DNA of 64,000 nucleotides from Circinella minor (GCA_016758965.1 JAEPRB010000023.1:239572-303571), one strand, 5' to 3'; positions 1 through 13,482 are shown, counted from the first letter of the stretch. The notes: generated from the sequence alone by a model not told the origin. Program-made: numbers and translations.

Positions 1-1037
1 AAGCAAGAGGAAAATAGTGTCTATTATTGTTATTATTATTTATTATGATTGTTTATTATTATAGAGTAAACTTTTTTATTCCCCTTTTTGCGTAACCTCC
101 TACTCTAAAGAAGCAGATCCGGCGAATTCCCTTTATCCCTTCTATCTTAGAAACCAGATCAATCTCGGTCCGCCTCACAAGCTTTTTTTTCACTTTGCAT
201 ATGATTTTATTCCCCTTTAAAGTAGAAACGAGCCAGTAATTGCATCAAAAAAAATAGCAGAACGAGACCAATTTTTTCTTTGCGCACAGAAACATTCCGG
301 AGTCAATGATCACCCTTTTCTTAATCCACCCCCAAAAACCTTTTACCCCCTCCATACACATACCTCTTTTTATCTTTCCCCCCCAAAAAAAAACTCTACT
401 ACTCCTTCATCCGTGTTACTTTTTTCACTAAAACCCTACAGAGACGTTTGTATTTTAGAGTAAAAAAAATAAAGGAGAAGGGTAAAAGAAAGAAACAACG
501 CAAAAACGAGCAACAACAACAAAGCAGCAAAAATATAATAAATACAATAATAAATATTGATATTAATATAAAATTTTAATATTATCAAGAACAAAATAAA
601 TAGTAATGAAACGGATGTGTTGTTTATATGTTCTTTTAGAGTACACCGACTGGGCGGAAGATGAAGAAAAAGGGAATTGATGTCAAGTCTTATTATATAT
701 GTTATTGATAGGTATATAGAATATTAATAATATTAGTGTGCGTACTTACATATTTATACATATGTGCATGTTTATTATGGTGTGTAAATAAACTATATTT
801 TGCTACCCCAAAACAATCCCCATCCCTCTGGTTTGCCAAAGTATATAAAGTAGCCTATTTTCCTGGCAATTCGAAAAAAAAAGTACAATAACAATTTTCT
901 TCTTCACTGCTTTTCGTTTCTTCTATCACAAACTCTATCAAACATCTTTTTTTTTTCAACTTCACTCACATCGCGAAGCTCTTTCTTATCTTTTCTGCAT
1001 TACATTTTAATACTTTTTAATAGCAAACTTCATCACA
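1..1037. other. AT-rich upstream region of the SANT/Myb gene
   Basis: No gene is recognised here. The stretch has A/T homopolymers and small AT-rich inverted repeats. Its last 200 bases look like a promoter and 5' leader for the gene starting at 1038: a TATA-like word and then pyrimidine-rich sequence (CTTCTTCACTG and similar). Confidence 0.6.
842..850 (+). promoter_or_regulatory. candidate TATA box for the SANT/Myb gene
   Basis: TATATAAAG lies about 190 bp upstream of the ATG at 1038 and is followed by a pyrimidine-rich leader. Assignment rests on sequence and position only; the transcription start is unknown. Confidence 0.4.
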
Positions 1038-1823
1038 ATGAACAGTAAGTATTGGTATATTACCTTATATATTTTATATATTTATTTACTTGTTAAACGT
1101 GATTGAGAATCTTTGCTAATCGCTTTATTATTTCTTTGCCATTATTTCATAGTCTCTGATATTTTGAATCCTACTGCATCCATCAACAATAGCAATGCTT
1201 CTACACCCACTATTTACGAAGAAGAACACCGATTACTTTCCCCACCATTGTCACCATTTCATAATGAAAATGTTTACTATTACCAACAGCAACAACATTA
1301 TCACCATCATCATCAAGATTATTATGATGAACATAATAATGTAACATCAACTGCAAATAATTACGGCAAACCACGAAGTCGATTCTCTGAATACGAAGAT
1401 GCAGTTATTTGTGAAGGTGTCGCAAAAGGATTGACTTGGGGTCAGATTTCAGGACAATTACCACATCGTAAACGTGCTACATGTTTCAATCGTTACAGAA
1501 CTTTACAAGGTATTCGCAAGTCTCGTAAACGATTGTCAGCTGCGAAATATAAACCACTGACGCCCCCATCATCACGTCGCGCATCCATCACTTCTTGCTC
1601 AACTCGAACTTTTTTTACGCCATCACCATCTCCGCCCCTTGCTTCTTCGCCATGGTTACCAACAACCCCGCCACTTAACAACCAATACCACAATGACTCT
1701 CGTTACTTTGGCGATTATGAACTTGTACGAACTCCATCATCTACATTTGGTTCTTTATCATCACATCGACCAACTCCCACCATGTGGGTGGAATCAAGAC
1801 CTTCATGTTCATATTATCATTAA
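1038..1823 (+). CDS. SANT/Myb-like DNA-binding protein
   Basis: Two exons, 1038-1044 and 1153-1823, give a 225-residue protein. Exon 1 holds only the start, one codon and one base. The intron begins GTAAGT and ends CATAG, and joining it gives the N-terminus MNISDILNP. I chose this start because the upstream reading of exon 2 is hydrophobic intron translation, while the joined start is a short conserved-looking motif I associate with fungal transcription factors. Residues about 46-62 are rich in Gln, His and Tyr. A SANT/Myb-like helix set spans roughly residues 77-125, with W98 and the basic stretch HRKRATCFNRYR typical of the recognition helix. Serine/proline/threonine-rich sequence follows to the end. 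It is inferred to be a nuclear DNA-binding regulator; target genes cannot be told. A TATA-like word lies about 190 bp upstream. Confidence 0.75.
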
Positions 1824-3959
1824 CATCTTCCTTCTTTTTTTTATCCTTTTTTTCCATTATCACATATTCATTTTTCATTCATCACTTTCATTTTAGCATG
1901 TTTTTGCTATTTTGTTTTACTTATGAAACATGCATGCATGCTACATCCACACTCTTAGTTTTACACGACAACAACAAACTCCCCAAATTATTTTTATTAC
2001 GTATTCATCATCATTTTTTTTTACATCATGTTCAAGTTGAGGTTATTTAATATTTTTTGGTTGACCAAAAAGAAAAAACCTCAACTAATTTATCTTCTTT
2101 CACTTGTAGATAGTAATCAGTCCATTTTTTCTGCTTATTTTTATTTATTTATTTTATTCTCAAAGGAGGTACTACGTACGTATGGAATCTAATGTAAATT
2201 TACTCTTTAATAATTCTCTCTTCACTCATTATTTAACTACTACGCAACAAAAAAAAATATGCCTCATACTTTTTTCTATTTGTTTTCAGTCCGTTCGTTT
2301 GGGTTAAAAAAGAGTTTCTTTCTCTTTCTTATTTAATCCTCTTTGTTTAGTTTGTTCCTATTCCGATCATCATCAACTCAATAACTACAATACATATTAA
2401 TAATTATATTAATGAATATTTTATTGAAAAATCAAAAACTTTTTCTCCACTTACTTTTCTTTTCTGTATATTATTATATTATTATAAGTTGTTGTTTATT
2501 GCACAGTGATCTACACTATCTAGTATCAAGAGTGTTATTAGTATAGAAAGAAAAAATGAGGCTAAGACTTCGGACCCCCACATCTTCTCATCCCGCAAAA
2601 AACCGAATACTACTGTGTATAAAAAAATAACAGAAACAGATGATCTTTTGTATATACACATGAAATGTACATAATAGGAATGAATGAAAAAGTAATATAA
2701 AGTTGCATAGTATATTACTGTTTTAAATCAAAAAAAAAAATTAACATGATCGATTGATTGTGCGTATATTTACATAGTCTTTTTTTTTGGGTTGAATTAA
2801 TTATTTTTTTGGGGGGAAAGGAATAAAGCTGTGCGCCGCAGCTTTTCTTATTAACATATATGAGAATATAAGTTTATGGTTCTAGATTTGTTTACTCCCC
2901 ATGTTCTCTTTATTTGTTACTACTGTATTATTGTTGTTGTTTACGTATCAATCAAATTATTACTGTTTGTTATTTTGATAACGCAAGTATATATAAATTA
3001 AGTGCCAGAAATTCCTATTAGAAAACAGTTATTGGTGGTGTTGTCCTCCGTTGTTGATCCGGTCAAAATTAGGTTTTACTATCTATGTTGATTATGTTAC
3101 ATATTATTAAATACACCCGAGATTACAACTAAGATTACAATGAATTGTTGTGTTGATGATCTCTCTCTCTCTCTCTCTCTCTCTTTTGTCTTTTGGGGGG
3201 AGGTTCGAGGGGAATGGGGGTTATATCTTTTTTCGCAATATCTAAAATTGATAATCCACTATTTGCATACTACAACAAGTAATAACAGGTATACAGTAGG
3301 TGTTAGTAATGTAGTGCTACACACCAGTTGTCGTCTAAATTATTTATTAGTAACCTACATTTGAGCTACTACTACTACTACTGCTGCTGCTATTGTCAAT
3401 AGTTTCAGAACAGTATAGCAGTGGTGTTAGTGTTATTAAAGCTTTCATGTGAGCCGAGACATAAACCTGTCACAAAGGTATGCAAATACGTTAAACTTCA
3501 CCAACTTTATTTTTTTCTCTTTCCTCCCCCTTTATTTTTTCTCAACTTGGGTTATAATTTTTTTTATTTTACTTTCATTTTGATATATAAATGTAAATCG
3601 ATAAATTATAGTCCGTGGCAAACAAATATTTTATTCATTTACAGCATTGTGTATAGTAATAAAAAAAATAACTATGAGGGGTATATATCAGGGGTTTAGA
3701 CTCATTTTTATACTACAATAAATTTTTTATTTTCTTTAAAATGAAAACAAATCCAGCCTCGAGTTCTTTTTTGTTGCACGATTACATTATATAATAATGA
3801 TTGTGGCGTTTCAGAATTCTTTAATAATTACAATAATATAAATAAACAAATAGATATATAAATAAATAAAAGTACGTACAATGACATACTACAAAACAAG
3901 GTGTACCAAGAATAAACAAGTGATCATTTTATGCGCGTAATTCCGAAAGCTATATTATG
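1824..3959. other. AT-rich intergenic region with microsatellites
   Basis: No coding region is supported. It holds a (CT)n tract at about 3161-3184, a CTA/CTG-type trinucleotide tract at about 3366-3392, and a 7-bp-stem hairpin at 2825-2845 (AAAGCTG, 7-nt GC-rich loop, CAGCTTT). Near 3607-3619 the word TAGTCCGTGGC matches the tip of the inverted-repeat element at 3960. It may be an old fragment of the same family. Small open frames here are low-complexity and show no domain. Confidence 0.5.
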
Positions 3960-4152
3960 TTGATTTTTTCCTAATAGTCCGTGGCCGAATTATTTTTCAC
4001 TTTTGTGCTGTTTTCACTTTTGTGCTGTTTACCGTACTAATATACAAGGATTTTTGCGAATTTGAAAATAATCAAGCGCAAACATAAAATTACAGCGCAC
4101 GCATCAAAGTGAAAATAATTCGGCCACGGATTATTAGGAAAAAAGCAATATG
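3956..4152. mobile_element. small non-autonomous TIR element (MITE-like), 189 bp
   Basis: The ends form inverted repeats of about 40 bp (left 3960 to about 4003, right about 4107-4148) with one or two mismatches and one indel. Both carry TTTTTTCCTAATA and CCGTGGCCGAATTATT. The element is flanked by TATG at 3956-3959 and 4149-4152, a possible 4-bp target duplication. Inside the left arm a 17-bp unit, TTTTCACTTTTGTGCTG, is tandemly doubled (3994-4010, 4011-4027). There is no coding capacity. The superfamily cannot be assigned: a 4-bp duplication is too short to be decisive and could be chance. Confidence 0.65.
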
Positions 4153-5065
4153 TCATTCGACATCAGGTTAAGTTAGTTTTCTTTTTTTTTTTTTTTTTTT
4201 TTTTGGGGGGGGGGCAGTTGGAGGGAAGAAAGATGTTATTCCGAGAATAAGTCCCTATTTTGCTTCATAAAATAAAATAATAAAAATAACACAAAGTAAA
4301 ATGCCTTTTATTTTATAATCTTAAAGATAATCTCACTATTACGATGATAATTACGACGATCCTGAATAACTGATATGGAAAAGGAGAAAAAAGATCATTT
4401 CATGGAGAAGAGGAGAATGTCATTTTTGTTGAAGGGATACAAATCATGTTGAAAATAATATTGGTGTTTATGATGATTAGCTATGAATACTATGATATTA
4501 GCGCGAGTCTTAAATTGGTACCAGTAGGCATTAGGAGTAATAATAATTAGAAAAAACCATTTTTTTTATATACATTAATATTTTATATATACTAAGAGAT
4601 CAACAACGTTCTTTTTATTATTAATTTTATTTTATTCCTTCATATTTCATCTTGGCACACGGATATTGCATAATATTATTATAAGATAAATAATTTATAA
4701 TGACATAGAGTTTGCAGATAATTACTATATAAAATAATAATAACGAGACGAATAGAAATCAAATTTTATTTGCTATTTTTTTTATTGTTTGCTATCAGGT
4801 ACCTTCATATTATTACTAAAACAGTCCATTTAACAACAACAGCCAACATTCTACTATCCCTTTTTCCTTTTTTTTTCACCCGCTCGTCCCTGGTTATTTT
4901 TTGTTTTTTGTTTTTTTGCTCCACATTGTTCCTTTGAGCACCTCATCAGCTTCATACCTGCATTACAAAGTTGGCACATTTATATTTAAATATATTCCAT
5001 TTTATTGACAAATATAGTAATAACTGACGAAGATCATCACCTATCACATAAATATGTGTCTTAGC
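4153..5065. other. intergenic region, downstream side of the RraA-like gene
   Basis: No gene is recognised. A T homopolymer followed by a G homopolymer lies at about 4182-4214. The rest is AT-rich. The part next to 5066 should include the 3' untranslated region of the minus-strand RraA-like gene. Confidence 0.5.
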
Positions 5066-6424
5066 TTAGGTTCCTCGATATTTCGCAAATGTCTCCTTCA
5101 CGCCAAATCCTTGTTGTAACGCTTCCATACATTGATCATCAATAGCGACATATTTTGTGCAACTTTGAATAACTTGATCCACTAATTTGACGGGAACACT
5201 AATCACTCCGTCCAAATCTGCAACAATGATATCACCTGGTGTAACAACTACAGGTGAACTAGACATGGTGATAGGAACTTGAAGTTCAGAAGGACGAACG
5301 AATGCATTTTGAGGTAATGTTGAATGGGATTTAGCAAAAACCTTTATATTAGAAGCAAAATAGATAAAAAAAAAAGTTACTTACAACATACACTATCTCA
5401 CCGTTATTACCTTTTTTCCCACTATCCATACTACTATCTATGCTCCCTCTTCCCTTTTTTTGAGTAATGATGATAACTCAATACTTACAGGATATTCCAT
5501 CGATCGGTGCTCACGTAAATCTCGGACGCGACCATCAATCACCACACCTTGAACTTTTTTTGCTTTCGCACGAGCGGACATGAGACCACCCCACACAGCA
5601 CCTTTTACATCTAAATGCACGGAATCAGATAGTTGTAGTGTTAATATATATATAATCGATAGATTGCGACAAAAATTGAATTGATGAGATGAAGAGAGAA
5701 ATGTCTAAAGATATTCATTTTCTTTATCCATTTTGAATGCATTGCCATCCCTTAATTCTTTTTATACATCTGTATATGAAAAAAAAAATCATGTTTGTGT
5801 GTTTTTATTTTTATTTCTACCTTTTGGTGCTGAAATGACTAAAACACTATTTTCAGTTGCGGCATCAGCCTTAAAAAGATAAGTTTAATCCATCAAAGAC
5901 AACACAGGAACAAACAAACAATTTATCCTATATAATATATATTAAGGTTTTCATCACTTACAAAATGTTCAGATGGGGTTGGAGCTGTAGTATTATCTCG
6001 TTCAACCATCTATTATTCATAGTAATAGTAATATTGTTACCATTTTTTTTATCATATTGATACTATTATTAATATTATTATTATTATTATTATTATCAAC
6101 TTACTTTGACAGTGAAAGCAGGCCCAACAATACGAGTATCACCATCACAGTACTGTGGTGACCACATTTCAATATCTGGTATATATCCACCCCATGGCCG
6201 TTGTCCTAATTTAAGAAGAGCATCGGCAATCTATTTATATATATATATGACATTTCCATTTATAAATTTTAATAAGAATTAAATAGACCTTCAAAAAACG
6301 AGGTGCGAAACAAATAGAAGGGTGTACTGTGTATACAATTAAATATATAATCATTCTCTAAAGAGATTACCTCACAGGAAGAAAATTGCTTCAAAGCATT
6401 CAATGTCTCAGTTGGCACAGACAT
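5066..6424 (-). CDS. RraA-family protein, 4-hydroxy-4-methyl-2-oxoglutarate aldolase-like
   Basis: Six exons on the minus strand: 6424-6371, 6230-6105, 6009-5962, 5869-5821, 5610-5489 and 5341-5066. All junctions are GT-AG and in phase, giving 224 residues. The start is the ATG at 6424, directly followed by the first in-phase exon. The central block, about residues 96-123, carries GAVWGGLMS and DGRVRDLREH, the RraA/DlpA-fold signature; R122-D123 match the substrate- and metal-site Arg-Asp pair of bacterial HMG aldolases. The later segment GDIIVADLDGVISVPVKL is the second conserved block. The family cleaves 4-hydroxy-4-methyl-2-oxoglutarate or decarboxylates oxaloacetate; some bacterial members instead regulate RNase E, which would not apply here. 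No targeting signal was seen, so a cytosolic site is inferred. The exact substrate is uncertain. Confidence 0.85.
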
Positions 6425-9400
6425 ATTATTATAAAAAAAAAAAAGGGAATATGTTCGACGCGGGAGTGTTCGTCAAAATCAGATAGGGAGGCAGTGCCGA
6501 GCACTGATGGCTAAACAAATAAAACGCCAAAGGTGCGGGATTACACGTGAATTCCTAGTAAAACTTTAATATAAAAAAAAAAGATAATTTTATAAATAAG
6601 AGCAGACTGCGTATTTTTGAGGTGGTGCGACTCAAATTTATCAAAGCTAATATATAGTAGTATTTATAATATTTGCAGTCTTGGTTGTTGCTGTTACGAA
6701 ACGGTAATAAGGTTTAGGGTAAATCTCCCAAGTACATTATTATAATAAGTCCATTCACAAAAAAAAGGTCTCGAGAACAGTAAGACTAAGGCCATAATTT
6801 AGGATAGTATATACGGTATCTTTTACTAATTACCTGCCCTACGTACCTATAACTAATACAGTAGTTACAAATGTTGGGTTAGATTTTTTTTCATGCGGTA
6901 GGAGGGATGTTATGTACATGTCATAACAAAGCGCGGTGAAACTTTTATCCTAAAATTATATAAAAATGTCACTACGTACCAGGTGACAACAAACAACACC
7001 AACTTACACAAAAATAGTTGTCATTGTTGTTGATAGCCAAAGAGAATTAATAAAACAAAAACAACGCATTATTGCATAAGCTAGTAGTCTGCAAAAATGA
7101 TTATTTTTTATAATCTCTTTACAATATATTCATTTTGTGGATATAAATTTCAACAATATAGTAACAGTACGTAACAACATACCAAGCAGAAAAATAAGGT
7201 TAAATATTTCATAGTACGTATGATTTCATATTCATGAGCAAGAGTAATAGAAGGATAATGATTATATTTAATAAAGAAATGACTCTAAAAATCCAACTAC
7301 AATCATTGAAGAACTTTTTTCTGTGTGTCTATTTCGGATAGTATTAGTCACTAAAGGGCAAAATAAGTTAAAACAAGTAGTACATTATTGTGTTATCCGT
7401 GGATAAAAAAATCGTTTATTTTAGATACGCTACGTAACAGAAATATGTAAGCAATTATCGGCGATAATTATTTTATGAAATAAATGTATTCATTGTAGTG
7501 CTTGAATTTAAAAAATTGAGCAATCGCGTATTAATAAGATTTTTGTTATTATTATTGACAGCTTGACTACTAAATTGTCTTGTTTTAATCCACACTATTA
7601 CGACATCATTTACTTGTTATACGTACACATCAATCTCAAGAAGCATACATTATCTATTTATGATTATTTGATAATATTGCGTTAATTACATCACCTTTTT
7701 CTTACACCACAGTTTTATAATTATAATAATGGTTTCGTATGCTGTGTCATTATTTTTATTTAACCTGACCCCGATCTCCGTTGAGTATGTACAGTAAATT
7801 ACTTCTGGAAGTAACAAAAAAATCGTGATACAGCATGATTCTCATACATACCTATTTATGTTTATTACGTTATTGCTTCGTGTGTCTTTAAACCTACGTA
7901 ACGTACCTTGTGGGATCATCTGATACCATTATTTATATAACGCCCTTTTTGCATTGTGTGAGGGTGCCACTGATCTTGTTTAAACAACATTATGTAAAAA
8001 AAAAGTGAGAAGTAAAAAATAGTCATCAAATTTAAATAATATACAAATTATTGACTTGGTTATCCTGAATCAAGTAACAAATTTCCTAAAAGCAAGCTGA
8101 TATTTACCCACCACAATTTGAGGACGTATATGTCATTTTACCCACTAGTAGAAGATAATTTACAAGCGATAATGTGCCAGTTTTTTTTATAAATTAAGTT
8201 CCACCACATATACTTTCTTGTTCCATCACCTATGCTTTTTTGATCATTATCAACTCTTATCAACAAGTTATGTAATTCTAAATAATAAGTAATGGCTCTC
8301 ACATCGTGTAGAAACTTGAAATATCGAGTGACAAAACTTACACTGTGTTCGCTTGGATAATTTCACAGCACGGTTCAGCAGTGATCCTGAAGAGTAGAAG
8401 AAAGAAATGGGGGCAAAAGAATTTTGCAACACATGACTGGATAACTGTTCCATCTGAACTCTTTCAATAGTAAGCCAAATGGTTCAAAATAAATTTTCGA
8501 ATACGTACAAAATCTATAGTGCAAGTTTTTTTTTTTTTTCAATGTACGTATAAAGATTAAAAAAGTAAACTTTTATAAACAGAATTTCAATACCATCACA
8601 TACCAATATGTATGTCCATTCCTCTTCTTCATCGTCAGCATACTTTTGTACAAATATGGCAAGTATATCAAGTAAAATCTTTGGGTAGTTGAAATATATG
8701 CTCATATGCTAGGTACGATATTCTTTACTCTATCTGATAATGTCCTTACAAATAATCCTAAGACCATCGTATTTGAAGTTAGCACTAATACATGCACCAT
8801 GTGTTTTGTTCTTTTGGATCACCAGGAGCTAAATCAATTCTATTTATAGCCTTTCTTCTATCTCTCTTTCTCACTAAAATATAAATATATGTCAGCAACG
8901 TCTATTCAAAGAAAAACATATTAAGTATTGTTTTTTGAAAAAGGTAGCCTTATTACAATATAATGAATCTATCACCACAGATGTGCTCAATGATGTAGCT
9001 TAAGTCTGGAGCGTCAAATCAGTTTCAAGATAATTGGAGATTATCGAACTTACGCGCATGATCATTATGCGGATTGAAATAAGGTATCACACGTTAACAC
9101 CCAATTCTCATCTATTTGTCACTGTGCGTACTGTATAACTGATTTAATAAATGAATCAATATGATCGCATGTATTCGATTGACAAACAATTGATAAAAGC
9201 TTAATTTATAATACTCTTTTGTATACATTATTTATCAGATATATTGAAATAGTATAACAAATGAAAAGCAAGCTCCTACGTAACTTATCACCAGATAATA
9301 ATTAATACCGCAACAACTTTTTGATACTAATGGACGATGGTGGTGGTAGTAATAATAGTGTTTTATTATTATAGAGAAGACAACGCTAAACACGTGTATA

Positions 9401-11640
9401 TGTTGTATTTACCGGAGACAAACAATGAGAAGAATTATAACAGGATGGTCAGATCTTAGACTCTAATGGAACTTATTTTATCAATTTATTAGATTTTCTA
9501 CTTACTGCTTATTATCTAGTTTATTCTGGAGACTTTTAGCACTTTTTTTTACAGTTACTGGTTTTACTAAAAGTATTCATTTATCAGTGACTTTCATACG
9601 TAATGTTGATTTCTTTAATTTCGTGACAACCAAAAATACCAGAGCTCAGAATTCAAAAATGAGACAGATAATTTTCAATGGCTGAAATGATTGCAATAAC
9701 TATTATCAATTGACTACTGCAAGAAATTCTTATAAGAAAAACGTTCACGGATTGGAAAGGATAATTATTTTTTGTTTGTTCCAAAAACAAAGTCTTTTAC
9801 ATCGCTCGAGATAATTATGAGGAAAGTGATACTAATAGCTAACCAAATCAATTAGGCGAACGTACCAAAAAAACGAAGAGATGCAAAGATTGTGCAAATG
9901 AGTCTCTTCAGATTTGGTATTCAATTTTAAACTATGAAGTTTGTTGAAGTCATTACGCAATAAAAAGAACAGCAACCATTGCTATACTATACGAATTTTA
10001 ATTATGTTAACCTAGTTTACTGTTAGATATGACCATCATGAGCTTTTATCATATAATATATTAATGTGATAGCTGCAGCCATTATTAATTTTGAGCTATA
10101 GTATATACAAATGGGGATTTTTCTGTATCATTTATTTAGATATTAACAGCTTTAAAGTATTGATACCATGATTATAGACAGGAGAAACTGTGAAAGTAGA
10201 TTAGACATCAGTATCTCTGAAGCCAAATAAATATTGATACGTAACAAAAAATGTAATTAATTAAACATTCGTTTCAACCAATCCTGGTTGATCTACGTAG
10301 TAGTACGTTACTTTCGTTTTTATTTAATCGATCTATAGTTCCAGCTAAACATACTTGATTCTGTTTTCTTTATACGTATTACAAATATGCGCTATATACT
10401 CTACAGGACAGAACCCACAGAAAGTGCTATATACAAAATTAGCATAGTAAAGCAAGTAAGTCGATGCTTTCCTATGGGAATTGCTGCGGACACTCCAAAA
10501 ACATACTATATTAAGAAATTTCAGCTCTTTCCTCACTTTTATATTTTTTCAAAGACACACAACTATTTGATATAATTACACTGTATCCAGCTATTTATAC
10601 ACTATCTATACAGTTATTATCGTTATATAACTTAAAAATGTTTATGGAACTTATATTAGCAGCTCAGATTTTTATGATAAAAGTCAATATTTCTTATCTT
10701 TATTTTCTCACTATATTATTATGTACACAAATGGGAGTTGTAGTTCTTATAAAGACAACACAAACAAGAAATAATGTATACTTTTAATGTTACATATGCG
10801 CGGTCAAATAAGCGCTATTGGTGTTGATAACGCTTTTACTATAGTCTATGTGGTTTAAGAACTTAGTTGATAACTTTTTATTTGTGAGGTGTCCGTACGT
10901 AAGCGAAAATATGGAGTGTCCATAGCAATTCCATTACCTTATCTAATCCATTACATCCCTCCCCCCCCCCCAATAATAATCAATCAGCCAGAAGTACGGG
11001 CAGTTTTTTTTTGACAACAGTCTTTGTTTATACTACTGCTGGTCAATGGTTAAAATCTATTCAAAAGTAAGTAAAACAGCATTATTGCAAAAAATAGAAT
11101 GACTTCTCATAAACAGTTTTAATTATTCAAACCGCACTTGGAAATTTCCAAAAGTGTCGGTTTTTCATCATATGATTAAGTCCACGTCATATAATATGTA
11201 TCTTTATTTATTATGTATTTGAATCGAAAATAATAATAATACACCACCCATTTTCAATCCTTTACGTTTCTTAAACGATCTCTCAACCGACTACAATATA
11301 CAATCTTATAAAATACCTTTTTTTTATGAAAACCAAAATATGGTGACATCTAATGGATAACAAAGATTTTCATATAATTTTACGAAACCGATTCGGTTTG
11401 AACTTTTCTAATCCGTGAATAATCAGGAAGGGAGGGGATTTCAAATGGTGCCAATATGTTCTGGATCGGTCTGCTAAGAATTCTATCCCACGGTAAATTT
11501 TAAAAGAGTGGAGACTTTAAAGAACCTAGAGTGAGATAATGATACAAGCTATTAATGTTTGGTTTGATTTAGTACTCTTAATTACTTGTCCTCTACAAAT
11601 TTGGCGTGTTTGATTATTGTATACTACGCTGCGCTTTCAA
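6425..11640. other. long AT-rich intergenic region
   Basis: About 5.2 kb in which I find no supported gene, RNA or mobile element. Open frames are short, low-complexity and lack splice partners or domains. The most visible feature is repeated use of the palindromic word TACGTA and its extensions (examples near 6841, 6974, 7171, 7216, 7430, 7894, 8547, 9278, 10240 and 10292). Confidence 0.5.
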
Positions 11641-12045
11641 CGGATTACTTTTTGTTAAGAAGGTCTTGTGCAGCAACTAGCTAGTATTCACGTCGACAAA
11701 ACCTCCGTTTGCGTAACTTTGGCTCAAACACTACATCTCTTTCTTTTCTCAAGTTCGTCTCGCTGACCAGGATAACTCGAATGATACCACTTTGGCTCCT
11801 GTTCACAATTCTGGCGATGAATCGGTTCAAGACTCTGGTGTTCTTGGCAGTATTGCTCCTACTGTCCATCCTGGTGCTAACGATGATGATTCATCCGATT
11901 TGTTTAACGATATAGGTACTTGTAATATCAATAAAAAGTAGACATGTCCGCTAGGATGGTATTTCTAATTTGCTTCACTTTTTTAGCATCCTTCTCCTCT
12001 TTGGATCCTTCTTTTCGTGAAAGATTATTTCAAGCTGCGGTATTC

Positions 12046-12132
12046 CAGTAAAACCCCGTTTTTTGCACCGCCCTCGCTTTTTGTACACTTTTTGGACAAA
12101 ATCCCATATGTGCAAAAAGTGTTGCTTTACTG
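12046..12132. mobile_element. pogo-type MITE, copy 1 (87 bp)
   Basis: Starts CAGTAAAACCCCG and ends GCTTTACTG, followed by TA at 12133. Inside are TTTTTGCAC-type sub-repeats and the word AAATCCCA shared with copies 3 and 4. The left flank is TTC rather than TA, so the left target duplication is mutated or lost. It sits 6 bp after the splice donor at 12040, in an intron of the broken gene. Confidence 0.7.
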
Positions 12133-13482
12133 TAGTAGTAAGTTTAATTTTGTAATAGAAGGGGAATGCTTAGCATTCACTAGGTATCGTTACTAAACTA
12201 TGTAATTCTTTTTTTTAATTATCAGTTAAAAAAGAGTACGCTATCATTATCAGAAATTGATAGCATAGCACAGTATTCAAGCGAATACTCTCCATCCTCA
12301 TCTGCTGGCATGCTACACAATTTGGCAGCCAAGTTGTTATCAACGGATCTATCAAAACTTGATAACATGTTATCATCGAAGTAAGAATTCTATGACTGAA
12401 CCATAAAGAGTGTCGAGTGGATGGTCGTGTGCTTACAATTATTAATAATTTGCTGTTTTAATTTTACTGTTTTAGATTGTGTGCTTCATACATTTTGGAT
12501 GCAACTTCAAAACTATGCAAGAAAGTTTTGAAGTGTGAATTAAAGGGCAGTGATTTATTAATTGAAGTAGTTTATCATCAAGTTCCATTGCCTACGTCCA
12601 GGATTATTTGCAACTTGCGAGACATTGTTTGACAAAATTATAAAGGTATTACAGCAGTTATTCATGCTTTTTTATTATGATTGCATATGTGTGTTGTAAA
12701 AGGTGGTTTATTTAATTTATATATTGTCTTTTTAAAGGATGACAACCATGAAAATAGTGTGATGCCAAGGGAAAAACTTTATAATGCCTGTGCAACTAAG
12801 AGCATGTGCTTCCAACATGGTGCCCCGTTAATTCCATTCTCGCATTAATTTCACAAAATAGCGAGGAATGAAGTACACGGGATTAATGGGGGGCCTATTT
12901 TACCACTCATCACATTGGAAGAGGGGGCTGCTCAGGTAAATAACAATCTTACTTTCACTTCCATATATACACATGTACTTGATAGTATACTAATACATAA
13001 CGGGGATATATTTATTAGTGCAATTAGATGGAAAAAATGTAAGCAAGCACTTTATTGAATATCGAGAACAGTCAACTGAAAGAGCAAAAATGAACAAAAT
13101 TGAAACAATACAAGGAGAACTGTGAGTAATAATGATAGCGATAGGAACTCAAATATATAAAGTCGTATGGATAAAACTCGAACATAGAACTAATTTTTCA
13201 CGTTACTGTCCTTAATTTTTTAAGTCTCTCAACTCCATTTATTTAATTGATGGAATTGGATGTACTAAAAATAGCAGAATTGAATACGGATTCGATGAAG
13301 TTACTTGGAAATTGATGACTGACGAATGCATTCGTGATATGTATCCGCTCGAAGATCTTCCAGATAAAAAAACGGAAGATATCATAAGCGATTTTATTAA
13401 GGTAAGCACTCTTTTATATATTGGAGATTGGAACTCTTTCAGTTAATAATGATAATAATAATAATTGTATCTGTAATTGTAA

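Noticed and set aside
1639..2050. Two overlapping open frames behind the SANT/Myb gene
   Set aside because: They are other-frame shadows of the gene end and pyrimidine-rich 3' sequence, with no domain and hydrophobic translation of T-runs.
8268..8705. Two short minus-strand open frames in the 6.4-11.6 kb gap
   Set aside because: No splice partners, no recognisable domain, and composition equal to the surrounding non-coding DNA.
11681..11915. Open frames on both strands rich in Arg and Leu
   Set aside because: The third frame, rich in Asp and Ser, ends in a proper donor and joins the following exons of the broken gene; the others are shadows.
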